Positions 15,652-23,326 are shown, counted from the first letter of the stretch. The stretch is DNA of 48,504 bases from Hellea sp. (GCA_013002305.1 JABDKG010000004.1:1-48504), one strand, 5' to 3'. Translations and numbers: made by a program. Notes: generated by a model not told the origin, from the sequence alone.

Positions 15652-15677
15652 TAAAAAAGGCCCGCTTGAAGCGGGCC
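15652..15677 (-). terminator. Rho-independent terminator of the TonB receptor gene
   Basis: A perfect 9-bp-arm palindrome GGCCCGCTT-G-AAGCGGGCC (15659-15677). On the minus strand it is followed by TTTTTTAT, a proper T tract for the gene ending at 15716. It may also stop plus-strand transcription of the desaturase gene. Confidence 0.85.
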
Positions 15678-15715
15678 AGTTATTCGAGATTACCAATCTC
15701 GGGGAAGACTTTAGC

Positions 15716-18178
15716 TTAGTCCCAGTTAAGCCGTAGCGTCGCGCCATATGTACGTGGCGGTTCAAAAAATCCGGCAAATGATCCGGCCTGTAGCGGCGCG
15801 TCAAAGACGATGTTCTGCACGGTCTCATTGGTGATATTTTTTGCCCAAACCTCAAAACTCCAGAATGAGTCTTCAGGCACTAATGCGAGACTCGTATCAA
15901 ATGTCCAGAACGAGGGCTGCTGCGCGACTGGGTCGAGGTCCTGAGCCGTATTATATTCCGAGCGATAACGATAGGCGCCGCGGGCCAACAGATTATGTTT
16001 ATTGGTGACGGGCAATTCATAGGTCATGTTACCTGTCAAGCTGACATCGGATATGAAGTTTGGTTTTTGGCCCGTCAGGTTTTGAACGCTTTGCCCGGCA
16101 CTAATTTGTGCTTGGGTGGGACCTGCAGCTGTAAAAGTTTTATATTTGATATCCTGAAATGAAGCGGAGCCGGTGTAATTCCAGCGATCGCTGAACTGTA
16201 CGCTATAGTCGAGCTCTGCGCCGTGCCCCTCCACGGAGCCCGCGTTCCGGATTGTGAAGACCGTACCGTTAAACGAATTGGCCTGGAAGTTCTCAAGTTC
16301 TTGTAAGAAGAAGGCCATGTCCAGCTTGACCTTGCGGTCCAGCCACCGGGTCTTGAGACCAAGCTCAAACGTTTCGGCTTGTTCCGGCTGAAAGGTCACC
16401 GCATCGCGAAGGGACTGGGTCGGCGTTAGACTTGGATCAATTGCGACTAACGCGTCATAGTTAGACACACGGTCCGGGACGCCAGCAATTGTGTTGGGGC
16501 CAGTCCTCGTTAGATTAAAGCCGCCGGATTTATATCCCTGAGCATAGCGGAAATAGGCATTGTAATCCGGTGAAAACTCATAGGAGAGACTGCCTGTGAC
16601 AGAAAAATCATCATCGCTGTAATCAACGTCAAACGGAACAACGGCTGGCGCAATCTGTAATTGCCGGATGCCTATAAATAATCCGCCAAAAATAGTCCGA
16701 AGATCGACTTGGGAGAATGGATCTGTTGCATTGATATTATAGTCGGCCTGTTTGCTTTCATCTGTATAACGCGCGCCGATGGACAGATCGAGTTGATCCG
16801 TTGCGTGCCAGGTTGCATTGCCAAACACGGCGAAACTTTCGGCATTATAATCAAAACTATCCGCCGATGCCACACCATCCGCAGCAAATGTTCCGCGCGG
16901 CACCATTTGATTGTTTTCAACCAGATTAAGAACGGGCTGTCCGAAAACCACCGGTAGCAAGTCGTCGAAATAGGCCCGCGTATCGGTTCCGAATTCCAGA
17001 ATATTGAGCGCATCAATATGCTGATCGGAGTAAAAACCGCCGATCAGCCAGTCAACATCTTGAACGCCGTCTGACGACAGGCGGAGTTCCAATGATTTTT
17101 CGTTCAGGTCCTGCCTATTACTGGCTGTAAACATGTCAAGATTTGTAAAATCACCCTCGGTCAATGGTATATATTCAAAGGTGCGATAAGCGCCGATCGC
17201 CGTCGCCGTCATACCGCCGAGATCCCATTCGGCTTCTGCCGATACGCCTTTGTCTTTAATTGGATCGGATAGTTTTTGCGTGTCTGTGTTCAGGCTGACT
17301 TGCCGATTATCAATGTCGACGATTGTTCCGCTATAGGGGCCAATCATGCCGGCCGTTCCGGACAATATCTGCCCGCCATTGGCCTGTACTGCGGCTGCGG
17401 CAGGGCCGTTAAGGATCGGCGTCGCCGCGCAGCAGACTTCGTCCATTTCGCTCACATCACCGATTACCCGCAGAGAGAAATCATCAGACGGTTCCCAAAG
17501 GATTTGCCCGCGCAGGGTCCAGCGGTCACGATCATTGAGCGAGCCGCCATCATTCAGGTTTTCAACATAACCGTCGCGGTTCTGATAGGAACCCGCCAGG
17601 CTAAAGGCGAGCTCGTCGCTGAGCCCGTCGGAATAAGCCGCCCGAATTTGTTTGAGATTGTAATTGCCAACCGAAACATCGGCTTTGACGCGGCGGTCAA
17701 AACTTGGCTTGGACGTTCGCACATTGACAACGCCGGCCGATGTGTTCTTTCCAAATATAGTACCCTGCGGCCCGCGCAGGACTTCGACCTGTTCAATATC
17801 GATGTAATCGCCAAGAGCAGAACCCGGACGTCCGCGATGGACGCCGTCAATGATGACACCGACAGATTGTTCAAGACCGGTGTTTTGGCCGGCTGTGCCT
17901 ATGCCGCGAATGGCAAAAACTGATGTCGAGGCGCCGGTAGACTGATTAAAGGTCAGGGAAGGCGCCGAATTTTGAAGATCCGAGATGTCACGGATTTGGG
18001 CTTTGTCCAGCTCTTCTCCGGAGACAGCTGTAACCGGGACGGGAACATCAAAAATCGTCTCCGGCCTTTTGGTCGCCGTAACGATAACTTCGTCCTCAGC
18101 GGTCTGTGCAACAGACGGTAGAGAGAGCGATGCAGAAAGAGCTGTTGTCACAGCTAATATGGTTAAGCGTGATGCCAT
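15716..18178 (-). CDS. TonB-dependent outer membrane receptor
   Basis: An 820-aa TonB-dependent receptor. Signal peptide to about residue 24 (LSLPSVAQ), TonB box DEVIVTA (about 29-35), plug domain with SVFAIRGIGTAG and VEVLRGPQGTIFGKNTSAGVVNV, then a 22-strand barrel ending in an aromatic-rich strand (YGATLRLNWD). It resembles the large receptor class that sphingomonads and marine alphaproteobacteria use for aromatic, steroid or lipid-like compounds rather than a classic siderophore receptor; no siderophore genes are nearby. GGGGAA precedes the ATG. Two copies of the regulon palindrome sit upstream, so it is probably the uptake step of the TetR-controlled pathway. Confidence 0.93.
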   Translation of the reverse strand: MASRLTILAVTTALSASLSLPSVAQTAEDEVIVTATKRPETIFDVPVPVTAVSGEELDKAQIRDISDLQNSAPSLTFNQSTGASTSVFAIRGIGTAGQNTGLEQSVGVIIDGVHRGRPGSALGDYIDIEQVEVLRGPQGTIFGKNTSAGVVNVRTSKPSFDRRVKADVSVGNYNLKQIRAAYSDGLSDELAFSLAGSYQNRDGYVENLNDGGSLNDRDRWTLRGQILWEPSDDFSLRVIGDVSEMDEVCCAATPILNGPAAAAVQANGGQILSGTAGMIGPYSGTIVDIDNRQVSLNTDTQKLSDPIKDKGVSAEAEWDLGGMTATAIGAYRTFEYIPLTEGDFTNLDMFTASNRQDLNEKSLELRLSSDGVQDVDWLIGGFYSDQHIDALNILEFGTDTRAYFDDLLPVVFGQPVLNLVENNQMVPRGTFAADGVASADSFDYNAESFAVFGNATWHATDQLDLSIGARYTDESKQADYNINATDPFSQVDLRTIFGGLFIGIRQLQIAPAVVPFDVDYSDDDFSVTGSLSYEFSPDYNAYFRYAQGYKSGGFNLTRTGPNTIAGVPDRVSNYDALVAIDPSLTPTQSLRDAVTFQPEQAETFELGLKTRWLDRKVKLDMAFFLQELENFQANSFNGTVFTIRNAGSVEGHGAELDYSVQFSDRWNYTGSASFQDIKYKTFTAAGPTQAQISAGQSVQNLTGQKPNFISDVSLTGNMTYELPVTNKHNLLARGAYRYRSEYNTAQDLDPVAQQPSFWTFDTSLALVPEDSFWSFEVWAKNITNETVQNIVFDAPLQAGSFAGFFEPPRTYGATLRLNWD

Positions 18179-18212
18179 TGATATTTCCCCTGGTTACATT
18201 TGTTTTCCGCTA

Positions 18213-18237
18213 TATATGGCACATTAAGTGCCAATAC
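18213..18237. promoter_or_regulatory. Operator site 4 (proximal, TonB receptor promoter)
   Basis: Core TGGCA, 7 nt (CATTAAG), TGCCA, with weaker flanking symmetry. Read toward the gene it includes TTGGCA, a near -35 box. It lies 35 nt upstream of the receptor ATG at 18178. Confidence 0.65.
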
Positions 18238-18243
18238 AATAAT

Positions 18244-18269
18244 AATTTGGCATTTTAGGTGTCATTAAT
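18244..18269. promoter_or_regulatory. Operator site 5 (distal, TonB receptor promoter)
   Basis: Core TGGCA, 7 nt (TTTTAGG), TGTCA. One arm differs from perfect symmetry, so it should be weaker alone. Its centre (18256) is 31 bp from that of site 4 (18225), close to three helical turns, which would place two repressor dimers on the same face of the DNA. Confidence 0.55.
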
Positions 18270-18328
18270 TCAGGCAAGACATGAAAAGTCGATGCAGGAT
18301 AATCGAATAGGCTAAGCGTCAAAGGACA

Positions 18329-18352
18329 GCGCGCACGGCAAGCCGTGCGCGC
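18329..18352 (-). terminator. Strong hairpin downstream of the hsp20-yfdX operon
   Basis: GCGCGCACGGC, AA, GCCGTGCGCGC: perfect 11-bp arms, 26 nt after the stop of the last operon gene at 18378. On the minus strand it is followed by TGTCCTTT, only a weak T tract. It probably acts as terminator or RNA 3'-end stabiliser. Confidence 0.6.
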
Positions 18353-18377
18353 CTCGGGACTGCACCCCTTGTTTGGA

Positions 18378-18710
18378 TTAAGACGGGTAGGCTACAACTT
18401 TATTTGTGTAGACCCGTCCATCATGTTCAAAAGTGTAAGTGTCGATGACCTCGAGGTCGAAATCGACCTTAGGAAGTTCGTTCGGGCTGACCACCTTATT
18501 GTAATATAGGCGGCCGTCCTGGCCGATGACCGGGATTAGGCCGTCCGGGGCCGCTACTGCGCGGTCAATCAGGGCTTCCTCATTATATATCGCCGTCACA
18601 CTGACGTCGGCTGCCGGCTGAGCCTGCTGCGCCATATCCGCCTGTGCGCTGAGCGGAAACAGGAGGGTCGCTGTCGCCGCCAACGTGGCTGCTGTAAGTG
18701 GTTTCATCAT
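18378..18710 (-). CDS. Small secreted protein of unknown function
   Basis: A 110-aa protein with a clear signal peptide (MMKPLTAATLAATATLLFPLSAQA). The mature part contains two similar segments, GRLYYNKVVSPNE and GRVYTNKVVAYPS, each preceded by an acidic strand, so it may be a small beta-domain made of a duplicated unit. I do not recognise a family. It follows the YfdX gene by 27 nt in the same direction and is probably the last gene of the heat-shock operon, suggesting a periplasmic stress role. Confidence 0.75.
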   Translation of the reverse strand: MMKPLTAATLAATATLLFPLSAQADMAQQAQPAADVSVTAIYNEEALIDRAVAAPDGLIPVIGQDGRLYYNKVVSPNELPKVDFDLEVIDTYTFEHDGRVYTNKVVAYPS

Positions 18711-18737
18711 ATTTAGTTCTCCTTTCAGTTTGGGGGG

Positions 18738-19685
18738 TTAAGTTTCATCATTTTGGCTGGCTAAGGCCTCGATCTGGCGACGAAGGGATGAAAACAATCC
18801 GCCAGTATCGCCCTTGCGATCGACCTGCTTCTTTAGCTTATCCAGGTCGCTCTCAAGCGCACGGTAGAGGTCGATATCGCCATACCCAAGGGCTTTGGCC
18901 ATTTCGACCTGATAGGCCGCGTTGTTGCGCAGGACCTGCGCAGCTTCGATCCGGTCGTCCTGGCTCATCTCTTCGCCGTCCGTTTCTATCTCGTCAGCAA
19001 GATAGGATTGAGCCAGATCCAGCATGGATTGTGCGCGGATCAAGGGGATCGGCGCGATCACATCCTGAACAACGAAAGTGCCCAGAGCGGTATCAAGCAC
19101 GACCCGCGCGGCTTCCATCTCGCCGTCATCGATCAGGGCGGCCGCTGACTTTAAGGCGTCAGGATAGGTACCGAGCGGCATATTTGTTGTTGTCACGCGC
19201 ACTTCACTACCAAAGTCCTTCATCAACAGACGCGCCTCTTGCAGTTCGCCTGATTTCACCAGCGCCTGTATTTCATTTCGCATTTCCTTGATGTCATCGA
19301 CACTGGCGATGAGGTCGAGCCGGGCCGTGCTGACATCAATTGGCGCCAAGGCCAAGCTCGGTTCGCGGGCTAAAATTATGTCCAGCTCGCCGGTCGCGCC
19401 GGCCAGGGCTTCCAGAGCGCGCTCGGAATCTCCGTCTTCCAGCGCCGCGATTGCGTTATCGGTTTCTTTGACAGCGCTCACAGCGCGACTGAACAGTTTC
19501 GCACGTTTTTCATCTGCCTGCCGGGTTACTTCTGCATTTAGCGAAGTTTCAACGCTGGCTTCGGCTTCGGTTTGGTGGGCCGGCGCGGATGCCTGCGCGA
19601 AAGCAGGCGCTGCAATTAACATGGTAGAGCCAAGTAAGCCCACGGCGAGTTTTTTAAAGTTTTGTGTTTGCTTTGATAAAGTCAT
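18738..19685 (-). CDS. yfdX: YfdX family protein
   Basis: A 315-aa secreted helical protein of the YfdX family. Signal peptide to about residue 30 (STMLIAAPAFAQA). Family-like segments include LDIILAREPSLALAPIDVSTARLDL, NMPLGTYPDALKSAAALIDDGEMEAARVVLDTALGTFVV and IPLIRAQSMLDLAQ. YfdX proteins occur in the heat-resistance loci of Enterobacteria, next to sHsp genes, and are thought to act as periplasmic chaperone-like factors. Here too it follows three Hsp20 genes. The C-terminal 40 residues are charged and predicted coiled coil. Confidence 0.88.
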   Translation of the reverse strand: MTLSKQTQNFKKLAVGLLGSTMLIAAPAFAQASAPAHQTEAEASVETSLNAEVTRQADEKRAKLFSRAVSAVKETDNAIAALEDGDSERALEALAGATGELDIILAREPSLALAPIDVSTARLDLIASVDDIKEMRNEIQALVKSGELQEARLLMKDFGSEVRVTTTNMPLGTYPDALKSAAALIDDGEMEAARVVLDTALGTFVVQDVIAPIPLIRAQSMLDLAQSYLADEIETDGEEMSQDDRIEAAQVLRNNAAYQVEMAKALGYGDIDLYRALESDLDKLKKQVDRKGDTGGLFSSLRRQIEALASQNDET

Positions 19686-19708
19686 TGTAAGCTCCTGTCT
19701 GATCTAGG

Positions 19709-19739
19709 GCCGGAGAGCCTGCAAACCCGACTCTCCGGC
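19709..19739 (-). other. Intercistronic hairpin between hsp20 and yfdX
   Basis: GCCGGAGAG, 13-nt loop, CTCTCCGGC: perfect 9-bp arms in the 65-nt gap between the third hsp20 and yfdX. There is no T tract on either side. It is more likely an RNA-processing, stability or attenuation element than a full terminator. Confidence 0.6.
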
Positions 19740-19750
19740 GTTGGGTGATG

Positions 19751-20293
19751 TTATGCAGCGCGCACGTCGATCCTTTTTGTGATTGACTTTGCGCCGCCAG
19801 TTTTGGGCACGGTCACGGTCAGAACGCCGTTCTTAAACCGGGCTTTTGCGGCCTCCGGTTTAACGCCGGACGGAAGCTGAACTGTGCGGTAAAATGAGCC
19901 GTAATTCCGTTCCTGCACAATTCGCCCATCCTCTTCTGTCCGGTGTTCTTCATTGCGTTCGCCGCGGATGGTCAGAACATCTCCGGTGAAGGACACTTCT
20001 ATTTCCTTGTCCTCCAATCCGGGTAGATCGACACTCACCGAGACCTTGTTTTTTCCTTCGCTAATATCCAGGCTCGGCTGGGTAAATGCGCCAGCCCCCT
20101 GAAAATCGCGGGGTAGAAATGCGGTTTCGAACCGATCAAAAAAACGGTCGAAAACACTGTTAATATCCCCGCGAAGGGACTGGATAGCCTGGCTTTGACT
20201 ATCGGTGCGATCCTGGAGCCGTTCCGGAGCGCGGATTGATCGCGCGCCGTCTGATTTACTCCGACCCCAAGGTACGAGATCGCGAACTTTCAT
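19751..20293 (-). CDS. Hsp20/alpha-crystallin family small heat-shock protein (third copy)
   Basis: A 180-aa cytoplasmic small heat-shock protein. The N-terminal 70 residues are long and charged for the family. The alpha-crystallin domain runs from about 75 to 170 with VSVDLPGLEDKEIEV, LTIRGER, YGSFYRTVQLPSGV and the A-x3-NGVLTV signature (ARFKNGVLTVTVPK). The tail RIDV is a weak I-x-I/V anchoring motif. It is third of three hsp20 genes in a row, 25 nt after the second; the different N-terminus suggests a hetero-oligomer subunit. Confidence 0.93.
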   Translation of the reverse strand: MKVRDLVPWGRSKSDGARSIRAPERLQDRTDSQSQAIQSLRGDINSVFDRFFDRFETAFLPRDFQGAGAFTQPSLDISEGKNKVSVSVDLPGLEDKEIEVSFTGDVLTIRGERNEEHRTEEDGRIVQERNYGSFYRTVQLPSGVKPEAAKARFKNGVLTVTVPKTGGAKSITKRIDVRAA

Positions 20294-20318
20294 TATTGCC
20301 TCCTTTCTTTAATCAGGT

Positions 20319-20714
20319 TTACGCGGCTTTGACGTTGATCTTGCGTGCCTTGGCGCTTTCCGCTTTCGGGAGCTCAAGGCGCAAAACACCGTCTTTCAAA
20401 GCGGCATCGATTTTGGCTTCATCCAATTGATCCGATAGCGCAAATGCACGCTCATAATCGCCTTCGCCATACTCGGAATAGATCATTTTCCAGCCATCGC
20501 GGTCGCTGGTCTTGGCGCGTCCGCGAATGGTCAGGACATGCTTCTCTAGCGAAATATCGATATCGTCTTTGGCAACGCCGGGCATGTCGAGTTCGATGAC
20601 GAGCTTGTCACCAAGATCAAAAATATCGGTCGGCGGCCGGTAGGTCACCGGCGCGCGGTAATCGTCCAGATGGCTAACACTATTGTCGGACTTTGTTGTC
20701 AATTCTTTGCTCAT
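20319..20714 (-). CDS. Hsp20/alpha-crystallin family small heat-shock protein (second copy)
   Basis: A 131-aa small heat-shock protein with a short N-terminus. Alpha-crystallin domain from about residue 27: LVIELDMPGVAKDDIDI, LTIRGRA, GDYERAFALSDQLDEAKIDAALKDGVLRLELPK. The C-terminal I-N-V (KINVKAA) fits the I-x-I/V motif. GGAGAG lies just before the ATG. It holds client proteins during heat or oxidative stress, with refolding by DnaK/ClpB. The divergence among the three copies argues for old paralogues rather than recent duplication. Confidence 0.93.
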   Translation of the reverse strand: MSKELTTKSDNSVSHLDDYRAPVTYRPPTDIFDLGDKLVIELDMPGVAKDDIDISLEKHVLTIRGRAKTSDRDGWKMIYSEYGEGDYERAFALSDQLDEAKIDAALKDGVLRLELPKAESAKARKINVKAA

Positions 20715-20738
20715 ATTACTCTCCTTTCCGTAAGTTGG

Positions 20739-21173
20739 TTATCCGTTGACAGTGATACGGCGGGGTTTGTCTTCTTCCGGCCGGCGCATTTCAATTTCTA
20801 GAACGCCGCTATTCAGGCGGGCCTCGACACTGTCCGGGTCGGCCCGGAAGGGCAGTTCAACGGCGCGGGAAAATTGACCCTGGCTGCGCTCGCGGCGGTG
20901 CCAGGCATCTGCTTTTTCCGCGTCGTCTTGACCGGACTTGCCCTCAATACGCAGCGTATCGCCATGCACCGTGATGTCGAGATTATCATTGTCAAAGCCC
21001 GGAATTTCGGCCGTGACAAGCAAGCCGTCATCTTTGGCATACATGTTAACGGCGGGGTAATTTGACCGGCCCATGGACGAATTTGATTCGAACAGCTGGT
21101 TCATGGATTCCTGCATCCGGCGCAATTGGGATAAAGGACTCCAGCCATAATTACCGGGATAGGTTGTATACAT
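20739..21173 (-). CDS. Hsp20/alpha-crystallin family small heat-shock protein (first copy)
   Basis: A 144-aa small heat-shock protein. The start at 21173 is chosen because AAGGAGGT lies 8 nt upstream; the frame stays open to 21332 but without a family N-terminus. The protein begins MYTTYPGNYGWSPLSQLRRM, like IbpA/HspA class A proteins. The alpha-crystallin domain contains VTAEIPGFDNDNLDITV, LRIEGKS, GQFSRAVELPFRADPDSVEARLNSGVLEIEMRRP, and the tail has RRITV. It is the first gene of the operon, with a leader of about 250 nt. Confidence 0.93.
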   Translation of the reverse strand: MYTTYPGNYGWSPLSQLRRMQESMNQLFESNSSMGRSNYPAVNMYAKDDGLLVTAEIPGFDNDNLDITVHGDTLRIEGKSGQDDAEKADAWHRRERSQGQFSRAVELPFRADPDSVEARLNSGVLEIEMRRPEEDKPRRITVNG

Positions 21174-21455
21174 TAGTTTGACCTCCTTTTTACGTTTCCA
21201 ATCTGCTGACTTTGCGCTCGCGCGGCGCGCGGGCGCTCTAGCCGTCATGTTTGCGGGAATGGTTCGGTGCCGGATAACAAATGGAGGGGAATGATCGGCT
21301 GGTCGTGATTGTGACCAGCCCATCCCGTCCAAACGAGCGACCTAAATCTCAAGAGGCTCTAACGATTACCAGAACCCCTCTCTGATTTCGCGTCGCGAGC
21401 CCCGGCATCGGTGACCCGCGGCTAGGAGGTAATAATCGAAAAATTCCATTTCAAG
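21174..21455 (-). promoter_or_regulatory. Long heat-shock leader and possible RpoH promoter
   Basis: On the minus strand CTTGAA (21450-21455) is followed after 14 nt by TTATTA, resembling an RpoH promoter; this is a weak match. The predicted leader holds an 8-bp hairpin GGCTGGTC-8 nt-GACCAGCC (21297-21320). A CCCCTCC segment nearby could pair with the GGAGG of the first hsp20 ribosome site. Alphaproteobacterial hsp20 genes often carry ROSE-type RNA thermometers; I do not see the canonical ROSE anti-SD box, so the thermometer is a hypothesis. Confidence 0.35.
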
Positions 21456-21639
21456 ATTTCTGGGAATTAAAAATTCGTAAGTTTTTCAGACCCGAAAAAC
21501 GGCAATTGTCACGCCATAGAAATCCTCAGCAATCCACTCCGCTGCGGCCGCGCCAGAGAAGTCGCCGGTTCCCGAAAAACGTCACTGCAGATCGAGGAAT
21601 CAATTTGAGTTTTTGGTTTTTATCGTCAATATAGCTTGG

Positions 21640-21659
21640 ACACCGCGCTTCAGCGGTGT
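21640..21659 (+). other. Hairpin upstream of the VOC gene
   Basis: ACACCGC, 6-nt loop, GCGGTGT: perfect 7-bp arms, about 45 nt before the VOC start codon. The stretch from 21456 to 21704 holds no gene that I can support; it contains this hairpin and presumably the VOC promoter. Confidence 0.5.
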
Positions 21660-21704
21660 GAGCGGGTGGGGATTGGTTCAGACCCGGCAACAAAGGGAAA
21701 TATA

Positions 21705-22082
21705 ATGTTCAGCCATGTCATGCTCGGCGCCAATGATGTCGAAGCTTCGAAAACTTTTTACGATGCCGCGCTCGGCGCAATGGGCGCGAAGCCCGGTAAG
21801 GTCGATCCCTATGGTCGGGTGATGTATTTTCACAGCGGCAGCCTGTTTATGCTGACCGCGCCCATCGACGGGAAAAAGGCGACATCCGCCAATGGTAGTA
21901 CAATCGGGTTTACGGCGACCACACCCGAAGAAGCCGACGCTTTTCACAAGGCCGGACTGAAAGCCGGCGGAAAAGCCATTGAAGATCCTCCCGGTTGGCG
22001 GGAAGGTGCGGGTATGCGTCTCTATCTGGCCTATTTGCGCGATCCCTCCGGGAATAAAATATGCGCCATGTGCCGGGGGTAA
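21705..22082 (+). CDS. VOC (glyoxalase/bleomycin resistance) family protein
   Basis: A 125-aa vicinal-oxygen-chelate fold protein with two beta-alpha-beta3 modules: MFSHVMLGANDVEASKTFYDAALGAMG and the C-terminal AYLRDPSGNKICAMCRG (DPSGN motif). Metal ligands of true glyoxalase I are only partly evident (His4; a Glu in the second module is not obvious). A role as dioxygenase or lyase is not supported; many such small VOC proteins are uncharacterised. The start at 21705 has AGGGA 7 nt upstream; the longer frame lacks one. Confidence 0.87.
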   Translation: MFSHVMLGANDVEASKTFYDAALGAMGAKPGKVDPYGRVMYFHSGSLFMLTAPIDGKKATSANGSTIGFTATTPEEADAFHKAGLKAGGKAIEDPPGWREGAGMRLYLAYLRDPSGNKICAMCRG

Positions 22083-22099
22083 AGTGCCGGGGGTAGGAT

Positions 22100-22564
22100 C
22101 TAGGCCTTACCCGCCTGAAACTCCGTCTCAGCCATTTCTTTGAGCATGGCGTGGGCCTTATCCTGGGCGTTATTTTTACTGAACTTGGAGGCGAGCCACA
22201 TGATCGGGGACATGATTTTCATAAAGCCTTTCATCTTGATTTCGCTATCCTGCGTCAGCTCGGTTTGCGTATCGGAGTTGGCTTTGAGGATATAGTCGAC
22301 ATCCAGATCAAACATCTTGCCGGTGATGTAGCACCGCAGACGCTCATTTTCTGAATAGGCGGTAATCTCGCCAACCATCTCCATGCGTTTGCCATTTTCC
22401 AGATAGACCTGGCGGAATTTAGATCCGACCTTTTCAGGTGTTTCGATGAGGGGCTCATCTTCGACCAGGCTGGGAATCCATTGACGGAGACGTTCATTAT
22501 CCTCGAGCCATAAAAAGACAATATTTGCCGGCGCGTCGATGATAGTCGTTTTAGATGTTTTCAT
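22100..22564 (-). CDS. SRPBCC (START/polyketide cyclase-like) family protein
   Basis: A 154-aa helix-grip fold protein. It starts with the typical strand and helix KTTIIDAPANIVFLWLEDNERLRQWIP and has a long C-terminal helix (SPIMWLASKFSKNNAQDKAHAMLKEMAETEF). Such proteins bind hydrophobic ligands in a deep cavity; the specific ligand is unknown. It is convergent with the VOC gene, with only 17 nt between the stops, and stands alone on its strand. Confidence 0.85.
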   Translation of the reverse strand: MKTSKTTIIDAPANIVFLWLEDNERLRQWIPSLVEDEPLIETPEKVGSKFRQVYLENGKRMEMVGEITAYSENERLRCYITGKMFDLDVDYILKANSDTQTELTQDSEIKMKGFMKIMSPIMWLASKFSKNNAQDKAHAMLKEMAETEFQAGKA

Positions 22565-22639
22565 GATCTCTCCCCTTATTTTTGAAGGTATTATAGGGAA
22601 TGAACGGCCTTTTGACTAGCGCTTGTACCTCGCTGCTGG

Positions 22640-22999
22640 CTAGTCAGTCTCTTGGATAGATCTCAGATAGGCGATCAGCCCGTCAATCTCTTTGACTGAA
22701 AATTCGAAATCCGGCATATCCGGATGGCCGACATGAATATGTTCGCGAAAATCGTCGGCCAGAGAAACCGAGTTGTAATTGGCCAGAACGGCGCGCAGCG
22801 GCGGTGCATCCTTGCGCGGGCTTGTGCCGGTTTTCTCGGTGTTGTGGCAAACGGCGCAGTGGGTCTTGGCGATATCCTGACCGAGTTCGATAAAGCTGCT
22901 GCCTGTTTCAATTTCAAAGTTTGTGCCCTGCGTTTTCTGGCAGGCGGGCAAAGTAAATACCAGCGTCAGGGCGGCGGCTGTTATACATCCTCGGAGCAT
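22640..22999 (-). CDS. Class I cytochrome c lipoprotein
   Basis: A 119-aa exported mono-heme cytochrome. The lipobox TLPAC puts the lipidated Cys at residue 20. The heme site is C48-A-V-C51-H52, and the Met axial ligand is probably in HPDMPDFEFS. The end EIDGLIAYLRSIQETD is the usual C-terminal helix. It should carry electrons in the periplasm, tethered to a membrane. It follows the toxin gene by 3 nt on the same strand, probably by chance of packing; no oxidase or dehydrogenase partner is adjacent. Confidence 0.9.
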   Translation of the reverse strand: MLRGCITAAALTLVFTLPACQKTQGTNFEIETGSSFIELGQDIAKTHCAVCHNTEKTGTSPRKDAPPLRAVLANYNSVSLADDFREHIHVGHPDMPDFEFSVKEIDGLIAYLRSIQETD

Positions 23000-23002
23000 T
23001 AT

Positions 23003-23326
23003 TTATATCAACCTTTTAATATGGGCGGGCAGATTTGAATTTTGATGAAGAAAATCCAAGACTTCGACCATTTTATCGGTCTCGCGTAGAATAATATAAT
23101 GCCCACCCTCACGGAAATAGGTTAAATCATCTGCTACTGATGGTCCGGGCATAAGCACAGCGCATGGTCGTGGGTGTGGCGGCTGATTATTGGCGATCAT
23201 ATTGATACGGTCGATTATGACGTCTTGATAGGTGAGCGCTTGTCGCTCGCCAAAGATCTCAATCGTCCAAATGAAAATTTCGGTAAGGCTATGCTCTGCT
23301 TGTGGCGTTAACCGCCAAGGCTTCAT
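23003..23326 (-). CDS. parE: ParE/RelE-superfamily toxin
   Basis: A 107-aa toxin of the RelE/ParE fold: LTPQAEHSLTEIFIWTIEIFGERQALTYQDVI, then RPCAVLMPGPSVADDLTYFREGGHYIILRETDKMVEVLDFLHQNSNLPAHI. The R-x-G-x-HYI-I-R and VLDFLHQ-x-N segments match the ParE type, which acts on DNA gyrase, rather than ribosome-dependent RelE. The ATG overlaps the antitoxin stop by 4 nt. The pair forms an autoregulated type II module. Confidence 0.88.
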   Translation of the reverse strand: MKPWRLTPQAEHSLTEIFIWTIEIFGERQALTYQDVIIDRINMIANNQPPHPRPCAVLMPGPSVADDLTYFREGGHYIILRETDKMVEVLDFLHQNSNLPAHIKRLI

